From Streptomyces flavidovirens DSM 40150 (GTDB lineage: Bacteria; Actinomycetota; Actinomycetes; Streptomycetales; Streptomycetaceae), in NCBI RefSeq assembly GCF_000429085.1, contig NZ_AUBE01000026.1, positions 16,729-80,728 on the forward strand: DNA of 64,000 bases, in the 5' to 3' direction. The position numbers and the translations under genes were made by a program. Position 1 is the first letter of the stretch, and each line of letters opens with the position of its first letter. Shown here piece by piece: positions 17,740-26,662 of this stretch. The notes beneath the pieces are model-generated. The model saw nothing but the letters and a program-made list of their open reading frames with translations, was not told the origin of the DNA and searched no databases.

Positions 17740-18640
17740 CCTCACGACACCGCCGGGCACGACCGACCCGACCCGTATCCACAACATCGGCTACCGGTCG
17801 TACGACGGACCCCGCCTGGGCCGCGCGTACGCACGCCGCTCGCTCTTCTCGCAGTCTCTGCGCGGCGCGTACGGACTGGGCCGCAGCGCCAAGTCCAAGG
17901 TGCTGCCGATGATCCTCTTCGCGGTGATGTGCCTGGTCGCGGCGATCATCGTCGCGGTCGCCGTGGCCGGCCCCGGCATGACCGACCTGCCGGTGAAGTA
18001 CACGCGGTACGCGATCGTCATGCAGGCCGTCATCGGCCTCTACCTCGCCTCCCAGGCCCCCCAGTCCGTCTCGCGGGACCTGCGCTTCAAAACCGTCCCG
18101 CTGTACTTCTCACGCCCCATCGAACGCGTCGACTACGTCCTCGCCAAGTACGCGGCGATGGCGTCGGCCCTCTTCATCCTCACGGCGACGCCCCTGGTGA
18201 TCCTGTACGCCGGTGCGCTGCTCGCCGAATTCGACTTCGCGGACCAGACGAAGGCGTTCGCACAGGGGCTGGTCTCCGTGGCACTGCTGTCCGTACTCTT
18301 CGCCGGCCTCGGCCTGGTGATGGCCGCCCTCACCCCGCGCCGCGGCTTCGGTGTCGCCGCCGTCATCGCCGTACTGACCATCTCGTACGGCGCTGTGTCC
18401 ACGGTCCAGGTGATCGCCTGGGACCAGGGTTCCACCGGGGCGGTCGAGTGGCTGGGCCTGTTCTCGCCCCTCACGCTGATCGACGGCGTACAGACCGCCT
18501 TCCTCGGCGCCACCTCAGCCTTCCCCGGAGGGGAAGGCCCCTCGGCCGGCAGCGGCGTGGTCTACCTGCTCGCCGTCCTCGCGCTCATCGCCGGCTCGTA
18601 CGCCGTGCTGATGCGCCGCTACCGAAAGGCCGGCCTGTGA
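17729..18640 (+). CDS. ABC-2 type exporter permease
   Basis: A 303-residue integral membrane protein with six predicted hydrophobic segments. The N-terminal IHNIGYRSYDGPRLGR is a common motif of actinobacterial ABC-2 permeases. The ATG at 17729, within the last codons of the ATPase gene and behind an AGAAGGGAGA ribosome site, is chosen over the upstream in-frame ATG at 17639, whose extra residues are Ser/Pro/Arg-rich. It ends in a GTGA overlap with the second ATPase. Confidence 0.88.
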   Translation: MASDLTTPPGTTDPTRIHNIGYRSYDGPRLGRAYARRSLFSQSLRGAYGLGRSAKSKVLPMILFAVMCLVAAIIVAVAVAGPGMTDLPVKYTRYAIVMQAVIGLYLASQAPQSVSRDLRFKTVPLYFSRPIERVDYVLAKYAAMASALFILTATPLVILYAGALLAEFDFADQTKAFAQGLVSVALLSVLFAGLGLVMAALTPRRGFGVAAVIAVLTISYGAVSTVQVIAWDQGSTGAVEWLGLFSPLTLIDGVQTAFLGATSAFPGGEGPSAGSGVVYLLAVLALIAGSYAVLMRRYRKAGL

Positions 18641-19548
18641 CCACCATCGACATCGACCACACCTCGCGCTGGTTCGGCAATGTGGTGGCCGTCAACGACA
18701 TCACCATGCGCGTCGGCCCCGGCGTGACCGGGCTGCTCGGCCCCAACGGCGCCGGAAAGTCCACCCTGATCAACATGATGGGCGGCTTCCTCGCCCCTTC
18801 GACCGGCACCGTCACCCTCGACGGGAAGCCGATCTGGCGCAACGAGTCCGTCTACAAGGAGATCGGCATCGTGCCCGAGAGGGAGGCGATGTACGACTTC
18901 CTCACCGGCCGCGAATTCGTCGTCGCCAACGCCGAGTTGCACAGCCTGACCGCCGGGGCGGCACAACAGGCGCTCGCGACCGTCGAGATGGAGTACGCGC
19001 AGGACCGCAAGATCGCGACGTACAGCAAGGGCATGCGCCAGCGCGTGAAAATGGCGTCCGCGCTCGTCCACAACCCGTCGGTGCTGCTCCTGGACGAGCC
19101 GTTCAACGGCATGGACCCGCGCCAGCGCATGCAGCTCATGGACCTGCTGCGGCGGATGGGCGCCGAGGGCCGCACCGTCCTCTTCTCCTCCCACATCCTG
19201 GAGGAGGTCGAACAGCTCGCCTCGCACATCGAGGTGATCGTCGCCGGCCGGCACGCCGCCTCCGGTGACTTCCGCAAGATCCGCCGCCTGATGACGGACC
19301 GCCCGCACCGCTACCTCGTACGGTCCAGCGACGACCGCGCCCTCGCCGCGGCACTCATCGCGGACCCCTCCACGGCCGGCATCGAAGTGGACCTGGCGGA
19401 AGGGGCGCTGCGCGTCCAGGCCGTCGACTTCGGCCGGTTCACGGCCCTGCTCCCGCAGGTCGCCCGCGCGCACGGCATCCGGCTGCTGACGGTCTCGCCC
19501 TCCGACGAGTCGCTCGAATCGGTCTTCTCCTACCTCGTAGCGGCCTGA
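18637..19548 (+). CDS. ABC-2 type exporter ATP-binding protein (second)
   Basis: A 303-residue ATPase with Walker A GPNGAGKST, signature YSKGMRQRVKMA, Walker B VLLLDEP and the SSHILEEVE switch. It is a paralogue of the protein at 16663. The GTG at 18637 overlaps the TGA of the preceding permease, so translation is coupled. It pairs naturally with the permease that begins 15 bases downstream. Confidence 0.9.
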   Translation: MTTIDIDHTSRWFGNVVAVNDITMRVGPGVTGLLGPNGAGKSTLINMMGGFLAPSTGTVTLDGKPIWRNESVYKEIGIVPEREAMYDFLTGREFVVANAELHSLTAGAAQQALATVEMEYAQDRKIATYSKGMRQRVKMASALVHNPSVLLLDEPFNGMDPRQRMQLMDLLRRMGAEGRTVLFSSHILEEVEQLASHIEVIVAGRHAASGDFRKIRRLMTDRPHRYLVRSSDDRALAAALIADPSTAGIEVDLAEGALRVQAVDFGRFTALLPQVARAHGIRLLTVSPSDESLESVFSYLVAA

Positions 19549-19563
19549 AAGGAGCTTGCAGCG

Positions 19564-20286
19564 ATGATCTACGAACCCACAGTCGCCCGGCTCACCTACC
19601 GGGCCCTCCTCGGCCGCCGCAGGGCCGCCATCCTCTTCGTCCTGCCCGCCCTGCTGATCGCCATCTCCGTCTCGGTGCGGCTGCTCGCGGGCGCGGACGA
19701 CCAGATCGCGTCCGACGTCCTGGGCGGCTTCGCGATCGCCACGATGATCCCGCTGATCGGCGTGATCGCGGGCACCGGCGCGATCGGACCGGAGATCGAC
19801 GACGGCTCGATCGTGTATCTGCTCGCCAAGCCGGTGAAGCGGTCCACGATCATCTTCACCAAGCTCATCGTCGCGATCGCCGTGACGATGGCCTTCTCGG
19901 CGATCCCCACGTTCGTCGCGGGCCTGATCCTCAACGGCAACGGCGGGCAGATCGCCATCGCGTACACGGTCGCGGCGCTGGTCGCGTCGATCGCCTACAG
20001 CGCGATCTTCCTGCTGCTCGGTACGGTCAGCCGCCACGCGGTGGTCTTCGGCCTCGTCTACGCGCTGGTCTGGGAGACGCTCTTCGGCAGCCTCGTTCCG
20101 GGCGCGCGCACGCTCAGCGTCCAGCAGTGGGCGCTGTCCCTGGCGGAACGTATCGGCGCGAACGGCACGATCACCTCGGACGTGGCCCTGCCGACGGCAG
20201 TGGTGCTGCTGGCGGCGGTGACGGCGGCGGCGACCTGGTACGCGGGCCAGAAACTCCGCACGCTCAAGCTCGCCGGCGAGGAGTAA
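19564..20286 (+). CDS. ABC-2 type exporter permease (second)
   Basis: A 240-residue membrane protein with about six hydrophobic segments, opening with YEPTVARLTYRALLGRRRA, common for this family. The ATG at 19564 is preceded by an AAAGGAGCT ribosome site. Last gene of the exporter operon; a strong hairpin 17 bases after its stop ends the transcript. Confidence 0.88.
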   Translation: MIYEPTVARLTYRALLGRRRAAILFVLPALLIAISVSVRLLAGADDQIASDVLGGFAIATMIPLIGVIAGTGAIGPEIDDGSIVYLLAKPVKRSTIIFTKLIVAIAVTMAFSAIPTFVAGLILNGNGGQIAIAYTVAALVASIAYSAIFLLLGTVSRHAVVFGLVYALVWETLFGSLVPGARTLSVQQWALSLAERIGANGTITSDVALPTAVVLLAAVTAAATWYAGQKLRTLKLAGEE

Positions 20287-20302
20287 CCGGACCCGCCTTG
20301 TC

Positions 20303-20337
20303 CATCAGCCCCCCGTCGGACAGACGGGGGGCTGATG
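20303..20337. terminator. Bidirectional hairpin terminator
   Basis: A perfect 15-bp stem (CATCAGCCCCCCGTC with its complement at 20323-20337) and a 5-base loop between the convergent ABC permease and DUF488 genes. Confidence 0.85.
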
Positions 20338-20353
20338 CGTTTCCGGGCGACTG

Positions 20354-20713
20354 TCAGGCCAGCAGCAGCCGCCGCAGTACGGCGGTGTGGCTGCGGTCCG
20401 GGTCCTTGGCGGCGGTGAGCAGGGTGATCCGGCCGGCCCTCGCGAGCGTACGTACGTCCTCCAGGGCAGCGGCCGCTTCCGGGGAGGCGAGCTCGGACTC
20501 GTAACGGCGGCCGAACTCCTCGAACTCACCCGAAGGGCCGTGGTACCAGCGGCGCAGTTCCGCCGACGGAGTGAGGGCCCTGGGCCACTCGTCGACCTCC
20601 GCCGTCTCCTTGCTCAGACCGCGCGGCCACAGCCGGTCGACCAGCACGCGCGTCCCGTCATCGGCCGACGGCGGGTCGTACACCCTGCGCACACGGACAT
20701 CAGGTTTCGTCAC
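20354..20713 (-). CDS. DUF488 family protein
   Basis: A 119-residue protein of the DUF488 family (YeaO type). The conserved VRRVYDPPSADDGTRVLVDRLWPRGL N-terminus, the DEWPRALTPSAELRRWY segment and FGRRYESEL are all present. Length is typical (about 115-125). Start is GTG at 20713. The function of the family is unknown; a few members are linked to uric acid or metal stress. It is followed downstream by the shared terminator and preceded by the MFS gene on the same strand, 13 bases away. Confidence 0.9.
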   Translation of the reverse strand: MTKPDVRVRRVYDPPSADDGTRVLVDRLWPRGLSKETAEVDEWPRALTPSAELRRWYHGPSGEFEEFGRRYESELASPEAAAALEDVRTLARAGRITLLTAAKDPDRSHTAVLRRLLLA

Positions 20714-20726
20714 GAGGACCAGCCTG

Positions 20727-22004
20727 CTACACCTTCCGGTCCCGTGCCGCGTACAGACCCACCACCAAGGCCGCCGCGCACACCCCCAGCATCAGCGTGA
20801 TCGGCAGCGTCCAGCTTCCGGTCGCCTCGTACACCGCGCCCGCCGCCACCGGGCCCACCGCGGCCAGCAGGTAGCCCACCGTCTGCGCCATCCCCGACAG
20901 CCGGGCCGCGGTCACCGCGTCGCCCGAGCGGAGCACGATCAGCGTCAGCGCGAGACCGACCGCGCCGCCCTGGCCTACGCCGAGCACCGCCGACCACAGC
21001 CACGCGCCGGACATGGGGGCGATCATCAGACCGGCGTAACCGGCCGCGACCATGGTCGTGACCAGCACGATCAGCGGGCGCTGGCTGCGCATACGCCCTG
21101 CCAGCAGCGGCACACCGAACGCTCCCGCGACCTGGATGAGGTTGTTGAAGGCGAAGACCACACCGGCCGTGGAACGGCTCATTCCGTGGTCCGTGAAGAT
21201 CGTCGGCAGCCAGGCGATCAGGACGTACGTCCACAGCGACTGCAGCCCCATGAAGAGCGTCACCTGCCACGCCAGCGCCGACCGCCACACGCTGCGGCCG
21301 CCGGTAGCCTCACCCTTCGGCGCCACCCGTACCTCGTGCCCCGTACGGCCACGGGCGATCAGTACCTGCGGCAGCCACGCCACGGCCGCGACCACGGCGA
21401 GCAGCGACCAGAACGCCAGCGACGCCTCCCAGCTCTCGCCGAACGCCTTCTCCAGCGGTACCGAAGCTGCCGCCGCGACCGTCGCCCCCGCGATCATCGC
21501 GCCGGTGTAGACCGACGTCATCGCGGCGGCCCTGTCCGGGAAGTCCCGCTTGATCAGGCCCGGCATCAGGACGTTGAGCAGGGCGATCGCCAGGCCGATG
21601 ACCAGGCTGCCGCCGTACAGCGTCGGCACAGTGGGCACCACCCGCACCACAATCCCCACGCCCAGCAGCAACAGCGCGCAGAACAGCACCACTTCGGTGC
21701 CGAACCGCCGCCCCAGCCACGGCGCCACCATCGCCCCCACGCCGAGGAACAACACCGGCACCGACGTCACCAGACTGGTCGCCGTCGACGACAGCCCGAA
21801 CGTCTCGCTGATCTCGCTCACCAGCGGCGAGGCGCTCGCCAGCGCCGCCCGCATGTTCACGGACGCCAGCACGATCCCGGTCAGGAGCACCGCCGGACGG
21901 GCGAGCAACACCCGTCTCGCGGCGGCTCCTTGAGGCGACAGTCGTACGTCGGCCTCTGCGTCCAGGAGGAGTTGACCGGAATCCGGGCGTGACAAAGCAA
22001 GCAC
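20727..22004 (-). CDS. MFS transporter, CynX/NimT family
   Basis: A 425-residue integral membrane protein with about twelve hydrophobic segments. The ASVNMRAALASASPLVSEI stretch in helix 1 and the AWLPQVL end of the first bundle are typical of the CynX/NimT (cyanate, 2-nitroimidazole) family of the major facilitator superfamily. The substrate is unknown. An N-terminal extension of about 35 residues precedes helix 1, so the real start may be internal. It follows the GntR/FCD regulator on the same strand, which probably controls it. Confidence 0.85.
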   Translation of the reverse strand: MLALSRPDSGQLLLDAEADVRLSPQGAAARRVLLARPAVLLTGIVLASVNMRAALASASPLVSEISETFGLSSTATSLVTSVPVLFLGVGAMVAPWLGRRFGTEVVLFCALLLLGVGIVVRVVPTVPTLYGGSLVIGLAIALLNVLMPGLIKRDFPDRAAAMTSVYTGAMIAGATVAAAASVPLEKAFGESWEASLAFWSLLAVVAAVAWLPQVLIARGRTGHEVRVAPKGEATGGRSVWRSALAWQVTLFMGLQSLWTYVLIAWLPTIFTDHGMSRSTAGVVFAFNNLIQVAGAFGVPLLAGRMRSQRPLIVLVTTMVAAGYAGLMIAPMSGAWLWSAVLGVGQGGAVGLALTLIVLRSGDAVTAARLSGMAQTVGYLLAAVGPVAAGAVYEATGSWTLPITLMLGVCAAALVVGLYAARDRKV

Positions 22005-22018
22005 CTTTCGAGGGAGGA

Positions 22019-22055
22019 GTGTGAGTGAGGAGAAAAAGTGTGAGTGAGGAGAAAA
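22019..22055. repeat. Short direct repeat between gntR and the MFS gene
   Basis: Two near-contiguous copies of GTGTGAGTGAGGAGAAAA at 22019-22036 and 22038-22055 in the 68-base spacer. On the minus strand this lies just upstream of the MFS start and could affect its expression. Confidence 0.7.
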
Positions 22056-22072
22056 GAGGACAGGAAGCCGGG

Positions 22073-22747
22073 TCAGCGGGTGATCAAAGCCGTCACCACA
22101 TCGATCGGCACCTGGAGCACAGCCCGCGCGGCCCGTTCCGCCGCCGCCGGGTCACCCGCCTCGATCGCGTCGATCAGCGCCCCGTGCGCCGCCAGGTCGA
22201 TCGGCGGCATCTCCTGGTCACCGAGGGAGGTGACCAGCGTCTCGTGCACCTGAGCGGAGAAGAAGCGGTAGACCTCGGTGAACGCGGCGTTGTGCGTCGC
22301 CTCGACGACACCGAGGTGGAAGGCCAGGTCGGCGTCGGCGGCCCGGTCCCCCTGCTCGTGCAGCTCGGCCAGGACGCGGCGCAGCGTACGCAGGTCCGCC
22401 TCGTCGCGGCGTACGGCCGCCAGCCTCGCCGCCTCGGCCTCCAGCGCGACCCGCAGCTCCAGTACGTCCAGTACGTTCGCGTGCCGCATTCCGCGCAGCA
22501 CCGCTGCCGGGTCGGCGGCCGAGCGTACGAACGTGCCGTTGCCCTGGCGCGATTCGAGGAGCCCGGCGTGCACCAGAACACGCAGCGCCTCGCGCACGGT
22601 GTTGCGGCCGACGCCGAGCTGCCCGGCGAGCTCGTGCTCGGTGGGGATGCGGTCGCCGACGGCCCACTCGCCCTCGGCGAGCTGGGCCCGTAGCTGGTCC
22701 ACGACGGTGTCCACGAGGGACTGCCGTCCCGCCGCCCGCAGCGCCAT
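22073..22747 (-). CDS. GntR-family transcriptional regulator (FadR/FCD type)
   Basis: A 224-residue regulator. The N-terminal winged helix (about residues 8-75) shows IPTEHELAGQLGVGRNTVREALRVL and QGNGTFV. The C-terminal all-helical FCD domain has the metal/ligand-binding pattern D..FH...(E..HN) in DADLAFHLGVVEATHN. FCD regulators bind small carboxylates and usually control an adjacent transporter, here the MFS gene 68 bases downstream. Confidence 0.9.
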   Translation of the reverse strand: MALRAAGRQSLVDTVVDQLRAQLAEGEWAVGDRIPTEHELAGQLGVGRNTVREALRVLVHAGLLESRQGNGTFVRSAADPAAVLRGMRHANVLDVLELRVALEAEAARLAAVRRDEADLRTLRRVLAELHEQGDRAADADLAFHLGVVEATHNAAFTEVYRFFSAQVHETLVTSLGDQEMPPIDLAAHGALIDAIEAGDPAAAERAARAVLQVPIDVVTALITR

Positions 22748-22902
22748 GTCCGCCTCCGCTTTCTGCTTCCGCTTCCGTCCGCTTCCGTTCGCTGAACCAC
22801 TTCCGATTCACCCGGTTGCCCAGTCATCCTACAACTCGAAAAAGAAGGTGACGCCGACCGCAAGGTCCAGGCACACTGGGTGACGCACCACTCACGGGGG
22901 AG

Positions 22903-22940
22903 GAGTGTTGGCCGGTGACGTGCCGACCCGGCCAACACTC
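22903..22940. terminator. Inverted repeat, probable terminator
   Basis: Perfect 13-bp arms GAGTGTTGGCCGG / CCGGCCAACACTC separated by 12 bases, in the gap after the serS-HAD pair and before gntR (all minus strand). An operator role cannot be excluded because the loop is long. Confidence 0.65.
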
Positions 22941-22992
22941 GCCACCGGCAGAAGGCAGGCAGAAGACAGGCTGAAGCCGGCAGCAGCCGACT

Positions 22993-23823
22993 TCAGCCGC
23001 TCAGCAGCTGTTCCAGGACGACCGCGATGCCGTCGTGGTCATTGGACGCCGTGATCTCGTGCGCCACGGCCTTCAGTTCGTCGTGCGCGTTGGCCATCGC
23101 CACGCCGTGCGCCGCCCAGCCGAACATCGGGATGTCGTTCGGCATGTCCCCGAACGCGATCGTTTCCGAGGCCTTGAGCCCCAGCCGCCGCGCCGCCAGC
23201 GACAGGCCCGTCGCCTTGCTCAGCCCCAGCGGGAGGAGCTCCACCACGCCCGGACCCGCCATGACCACGTCCACGAGACTGCCGACCGTCTGGCGGGCGA
23301 CCCGCGCCAGCTCGTCGTCGTCCAGGTCGGGGTGCTGGATGTAGACCTTGTTCAGCGGCGCCGACCACAGGTCGGACGGGTCGTCGAGGGCCACGTACGG
23401 AAGCGGGCCTTCCTGCACCCGGTAGCCCACCCCGACCAGCACCTCGCCGTCCAGACCGTCGCGGCTCGCGGCGAGCGCCAGCGGGCCGGTCTCCGCCTCG
23501 ATCTTGGCGAGCGCCAGCCCGGCCAGCTGCCGGTCCAGCGTCACCGACGTCAGCAGCCGCTTGTCACCGGCGTGGTAGACCTGTGCGCCCTGGCCGCAGA
23601 CCGCGAGGCCCTCGTAACCGAGATCGTCCAGGATGTGCCGGGTCCACGGAACCGAGCGGCCGGTGACGACGATGTGGGCCGCGCCCGCCGCCGTGGCGGC
23701 GGCGAGCGCTTCGCGCGTACGGGCCGAGACCGTGTCGTCGGAGCGCAGCAGCGTCCCGTCGAGGTCGGTCGCGACAAGCTTGTACGGGAAGGGGCCGGGG
23801 AACAGACCGGTGGCGGTGCTCAC
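22993..23823 (-). CDS. HAD-superfamily phosphatase (Cof type)
   Basis: A 276-residue Cof-like phosphatase with ATDLDGTLLRSDD (motif I), IVVTGR (motif II), LSKATGLSLA and AFGDMPNDIPMF (motif IV). It is a paralogue of the protein at 8928-9794. The GTG at 23823 overlaps the serS stop (GTGA), so the two are translationally coupled. The longer upstream frame is a shadow of serS. Substrate unknown. Confidence 0.88.
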   Translation of the reverse strand: MSTATGLFPGPFPYKLVATDLDGTLLRSDDTVSARTREALAAATAAGAAHIVVTGRSVPWTRHILDDLGYEGLAVCGQGAQVYHAGDKRLLTSVTLDRQLAGLALAKIEAETGPLALAASRDGLDGEVLVGVGYRVQEGPLPYVALDDPSDLWSAPLNKVYIQHPDLDDDELARVARQTVGSLVDVVMAGPGVVELLPLGLSKATGLSLAARRLGLKASETIAFGDMPNDIPMFGWAAHGVAMANAHDELKAVAHEITASNDHDGIAVVLEQLLSG

Positions 23824-25097
23824 TTGGAGAGGGGCTCCAGGATCTCTCGTCCCCCGAGGTACGGACGCAGCACTTCCGGCACCCGCACCGAACCGTCCGC
23901 CTGCTGGTGGTTCTCCAAGATCGCCACGATCGTGCGCGGTACGGCGCACAGCGTGCCGTTCAGCGTCGCGAGCGGCTGCACCTTCTTTCCGTCGCGCATC
24001 CGGATCGACAGCCGGCGCGACTGGAACTCCAGGCAGTTCGACGCGGACGTCAGCTCGCGGTACTTGCCCTGCGTCGGGATCCACGCCTCGCAGTCGAACT
24101 TGCGCGAGGCCGAGGAGCCCAGGTCACCACTGGCCACGTCGATCACCTGGAACGGCAGCTCCAGCGACGACAGCCACTGCTTCTCCCACGCCAGCAGCCG
24201 GTCCAGCTCCGCCTCGGAGTCCGCCGGGTCGACGTACGAGAACATCTCGACCTTGTCGAACTGGTGCACCCGGAAGATGCCACGGGTGTCCTTCCCGTAC
24301 GTACCGGCCTCGCGCCGGAAGCAGGGCGAGAAACCGGCGTACCGCAGCGGCAGCTTGTCCGCGTCGATGATCTCGTCCATGTGGTACGCCGCGAGGGGGA
24401 CCTCGGAGGTGCCGACCAGGTAGTAGTCGTCCTTCTCCAGGTGGTACACGTTCTCGGCGGCCTGGCCGAGGAAGCCCGTGCCCTCCATGGCGCGGGGCCG
24501 GACCAGCGCGGGCGTCAGCATGGGGACCAGGCCGGCGTCGGTGGCCTGCGCGATCGCCGCGTTGACGAGGGCGAGTTCGAGGAGCGCGCCGATGCCGGTC
24601 AGGTAGTAGAAGCGCGAGCCGGACACCTTGGCGCCGCGCTCGACGTCGATCGCGCCGAGCGCCTCACCGAGCTCCAGGTGGTCCTTGGGCTCGAAGCCCT
24701 CGGCCGCGAAGTCGCGCGGGGCGCCGATCGTCTCGCGTACGACGAAGTCTTCCTCGCCGCCGACAGGGACGTCGGGGTGGACGATGTTGCCGAGCTGGAG
24801 CAGCAGCCGCTTGGACTCCTCGGCGGCCTTGTCCTGTTCGGCGTCGGCGGCCTTGACGGCGGCGGAGAGTTCGCCGGCCTTCTTCAGCAGCTCGGCCTTC
24901 TCGTCGCCGGAGGCCCTCGGGATGAGTTTGCCGAGCGACTTCTGCTCGGAGCGGAGTTCGTCGAAGCGGACGCCGGACGACCTGCGCCGTTCGTCGGCGG
25001 AGAGGAGGGCGTCGACGAGGGCGACGTCCTCTCCACGGGCGCGCTGGGAGGCGCGAACACGGTCGGGGTCCTCACGGAGCAGGCGAAGGTCAATCAC
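23820..25097 (-). CDS. serS: Seryl-tRNA synthetase
   Basis: Class II aminoacyl-tRNA synthetase of 425 residues, charging tRNA-Ser. The N-terminal long coiled-coil arm (residues about 28-105) binds the tRNA variable arm. Motif 2 is FSPCFRREAGTYGKDTRG, the GTSEVPL segment binds substrate, and motif 3 lies in NGTLCAVPRTIVAILENHQ. The start MIDLRLLREDPDRVR is the classic SerS N-terminus. The tRNA-Ser(UGA) gene in the same window is an attachment site for mobile DNA. Confidence 0.97.
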   Translation of the reverse strand: MIDLRLLREDPDRVRASQRARGEDVALVDALLSADERRRSSGVRFDELRSEQKSLGKLIPRASGDEKAELLKKAGELSAAVKAADAEQDKAAEESKRLLLQLGNIVHPDVPVGGEEDFVVRETIGAPRDFAAEGFEPKDHLELGEALGAIDVERGAKVSGSRFYYLTGIGALLELALVNAAIAQATDAGLVPMLTPALVRPRAMEGTGFLGQAAENVYHLEKDDYYLVGTSEVPLAAYHMDEIIDADKLPLRYAGFSPCFRREAGTYGKDTRGIFRVHQFDKVEMFSYVDPADSEAELDRLLAWEKQWLSSLELPFQVIDVASGDLGSSASRKFDCEAWIPTQGKYRELTSASNCLEFQSRRLSIRMRDGKKVQPLATLNGTLCAVPRTIVAILENHQQADGSVRVPEVLRPYLGGREILEPLSK

Positions 25098-25671
25098 CCC
25101 ACCAGGCTACCTGCGACCGCTTCCGCCGATCGACTTGATATCGCATTGCGTGGCGCTTTGCCCGTAATGCCCAAATTGGGAATGGTGAAGGGCGGCCGCT
25201 CCGGAGCCTGCGGCGCACGTCAATAAAACAGGCACTATTCCCTGAAACAGGGCACTTTCCGGGCATCCCCTTGACGCTTTTTCCTTGCGGGAAGCGGGAG
25301 TTGGCGACCGTGTTGTCCACAGGAATGGGCGGGCCCGGTGACTTATCCACAGGCTGTGCGAAAGATCTGTGGATGCCGGAGGAGATCATTCCGAAAGGCG
25401 CGTGAAGGGCGAGTGATTCCCGGTTCAAACCCCCTTCACACGCTCATTCGGGTGGGAATTACTCGCTCTAAAGAGTTGATCAATGGAATTGGGGTGACAG
25501 GGCCCGACCTGCCGCCCTGTGAACGGAAGAGAGCCCTCTGAGCAGATTTGTCGACGATGTCGGGTTGCGTTGTCGACTTGTCCCCAGGTCGAGAAGCGCG
25601 CCTGTGGACAACTTCTGTGGATAACTTTGAATCTCCAGGCAGGACCAGCCACCGGAGCACGCAGGGGCCCG
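25098..25671. other. Long intergenic region with DnaA-box cluster
   Basis: A 574-base gap between pheA and serS (both minus strand), with lower GC than the genes around it and no coding-like frame. It must hold the serS promoter, which I could not pin down, and no T-box motif was recognised. Its main content is the DnaA-box cluster listed separately. Confidence 0.75.
25313..25624. other. Cluster of four perfect DnaA boxes
   Basis: Perfect boxes are TTGTCCACA at 25313-25321 and TTATCCACA at 25343-25351 on the plus strand, and the same two on the minus strand at 25603-25611 and 25616-25624. The left pair is spaced by 30 bp and the right pair by 13 bp, and the two pairs point toward each other. 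Weaker one- to two-mismatch boxes occur at 25369-25377 and 25578-25586. Streptomyces DnaA prefers TTGTCCACA. There is no dnaA/dnaN nearby, so this is not oriC. S. coelicolor has a high-affinity DnaA-box cluster called D78 near oriC that tunes initiation; the gene context here suggests the same locus, from memory. Confidence 0.85.
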
Positions 25672-26607
25672 TCAGGCCCGCCCGTCCTGGCTCCGCGCCA
25701 GCCAGTCGGCGGCCGCCACGAACTCCGCGTCCGAGGTGCCCGGCCGCAGCGCCCGCACGTCCTCGACCGCCACACCGGCCCGCGGATACGACCCGAGGAA
25801 CCGCACCTTCGGGCAGATCCGCTTCAGCCCCATCAGCGCCTCGCCCACCCGCCGGTCCGAGATATGGCCCTCGGCGTCCACGGCGAAGCAGTAATTGCCG
25901 ATACCCGCACCGGTCGGCCGCGACTGGATCAGCATCAGGTTGACCCCGCGCACCGCGAACTCCTGGAGCAGTTCGAGCAGTGCGCCAGGGTGGTCGTCGC
26001 CCAGCCAGAGGACCACCGACGTCTTGTCCGCCCCGGTCGGCGCCGCCGGCCGCGCGGGCCGCCCCACCAGCACGAAGCGCGTCTGCGCGTTCACCGCGTC
26101 ATGGATCTCCGTGACGAGCGGCTCCAGGCCGTACTTCGCCGCCGCGAACTCACCCGCGAAGGCCGCGTCGTACCGGCCCTCCTGCACCAGCCGCGCGCCG
26201 TCCGCGTTGGAGGCGGCCGATTCCCACAGCGCGTCCGGCAGGTTCGCCCCCATCCAGTTGCGCACCTGCGGCTGGGCGGCGGGGTGCGCGGTGACCGTCT
26301 TGATGTCGGAGAGCTTCGTGCCGGGACGCACCAGCAGCGCGAAGCTGATCGACAGCAGCACCTCGCGGTAGATCATCAGCGGTTCACCCGACGCCAGCTC
26401 GTCGAGGGTGGCGGTGATCCCGCCCTCGACGGAGTTCTCGATCGGTACGAGCGCGGCCGCCGCCTCACCGTTGCGCACGGCGTCGAGTGCGGCCGGTACG
26501 GACACCATCGGGACGAGTTCCCGGGTGGCGGCCTCAGGGAGCGTACGGAGGGCGACCTCGGTGAAGGTGCCTTCGGGACCGAGATAGGCATAGCGCGTTG
26601 CCGACAT
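25672..26607 (-). CDS. pheA: Prephenate dehydratase
   Basis: A 311-residue enzyme converting prephenate to phenylpyruvate in phenylalanine synthesis. The catalytic domain opens with YAYLGPEGTFTEVALR and has PIENSVEGG and NAQTRFVLVGR (the TRF motif). A C-terminal regulatory ACT domain (about residues 195-280) includes PGALLELLQEFAVRGVNLMLIQSRP, the ESRP-type phenylalanine-binding motif with Gln in place of Glu. It is the monofunctional type usual in actinobacteria and lies alone between the copper operon and the DnaA-box gap. Confidence 0.95.
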   Translation of the reverse strand: MSATRYAYLGPEGTFTEVALRTLPEAATRELVPMVSVPAALDAVRNGEAAAALVPIENSVEGGITATLDELASGEPLMIYREVLLSISFALLVRPGTKLSDIKTVTAHPAAQPQVRNWMGANLPDALWESAASNADGARLVQEGRYDAAFAGEFAAAKYGLEPLVTEIHDAVNAQTRFVLVGRPARPAAPTGADKTSVVLWLGDDHPGALLELLQEFAVRGVNLMLIQSRPTGAGIGNYCFAVDAEGHISDRRVGEALMGLKRICPKVRFLGSYPRAGVAVEDVRALRPGTSDAEFVAAADWLARSQDGRA

Positions 26608-26662
26608 ACGGTCACCTTAATGCGCCGTACGGGAGGGCCGTGCGGAACGCGGACCGCGGCTG

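Noticed and set aside
25313..25624. oriC
   Set aside because: Only four perfect boxes, far fewer than in Streptomyces oriC, and no dnaA or dnaN genes at the sides.
25098..25671. T-box or other riboswitch ahead of serS
   Set aside because: I looked for the conserved T-box core and anti-terminator and could not find either; DnaA boxes explain the AT-richer motifs.
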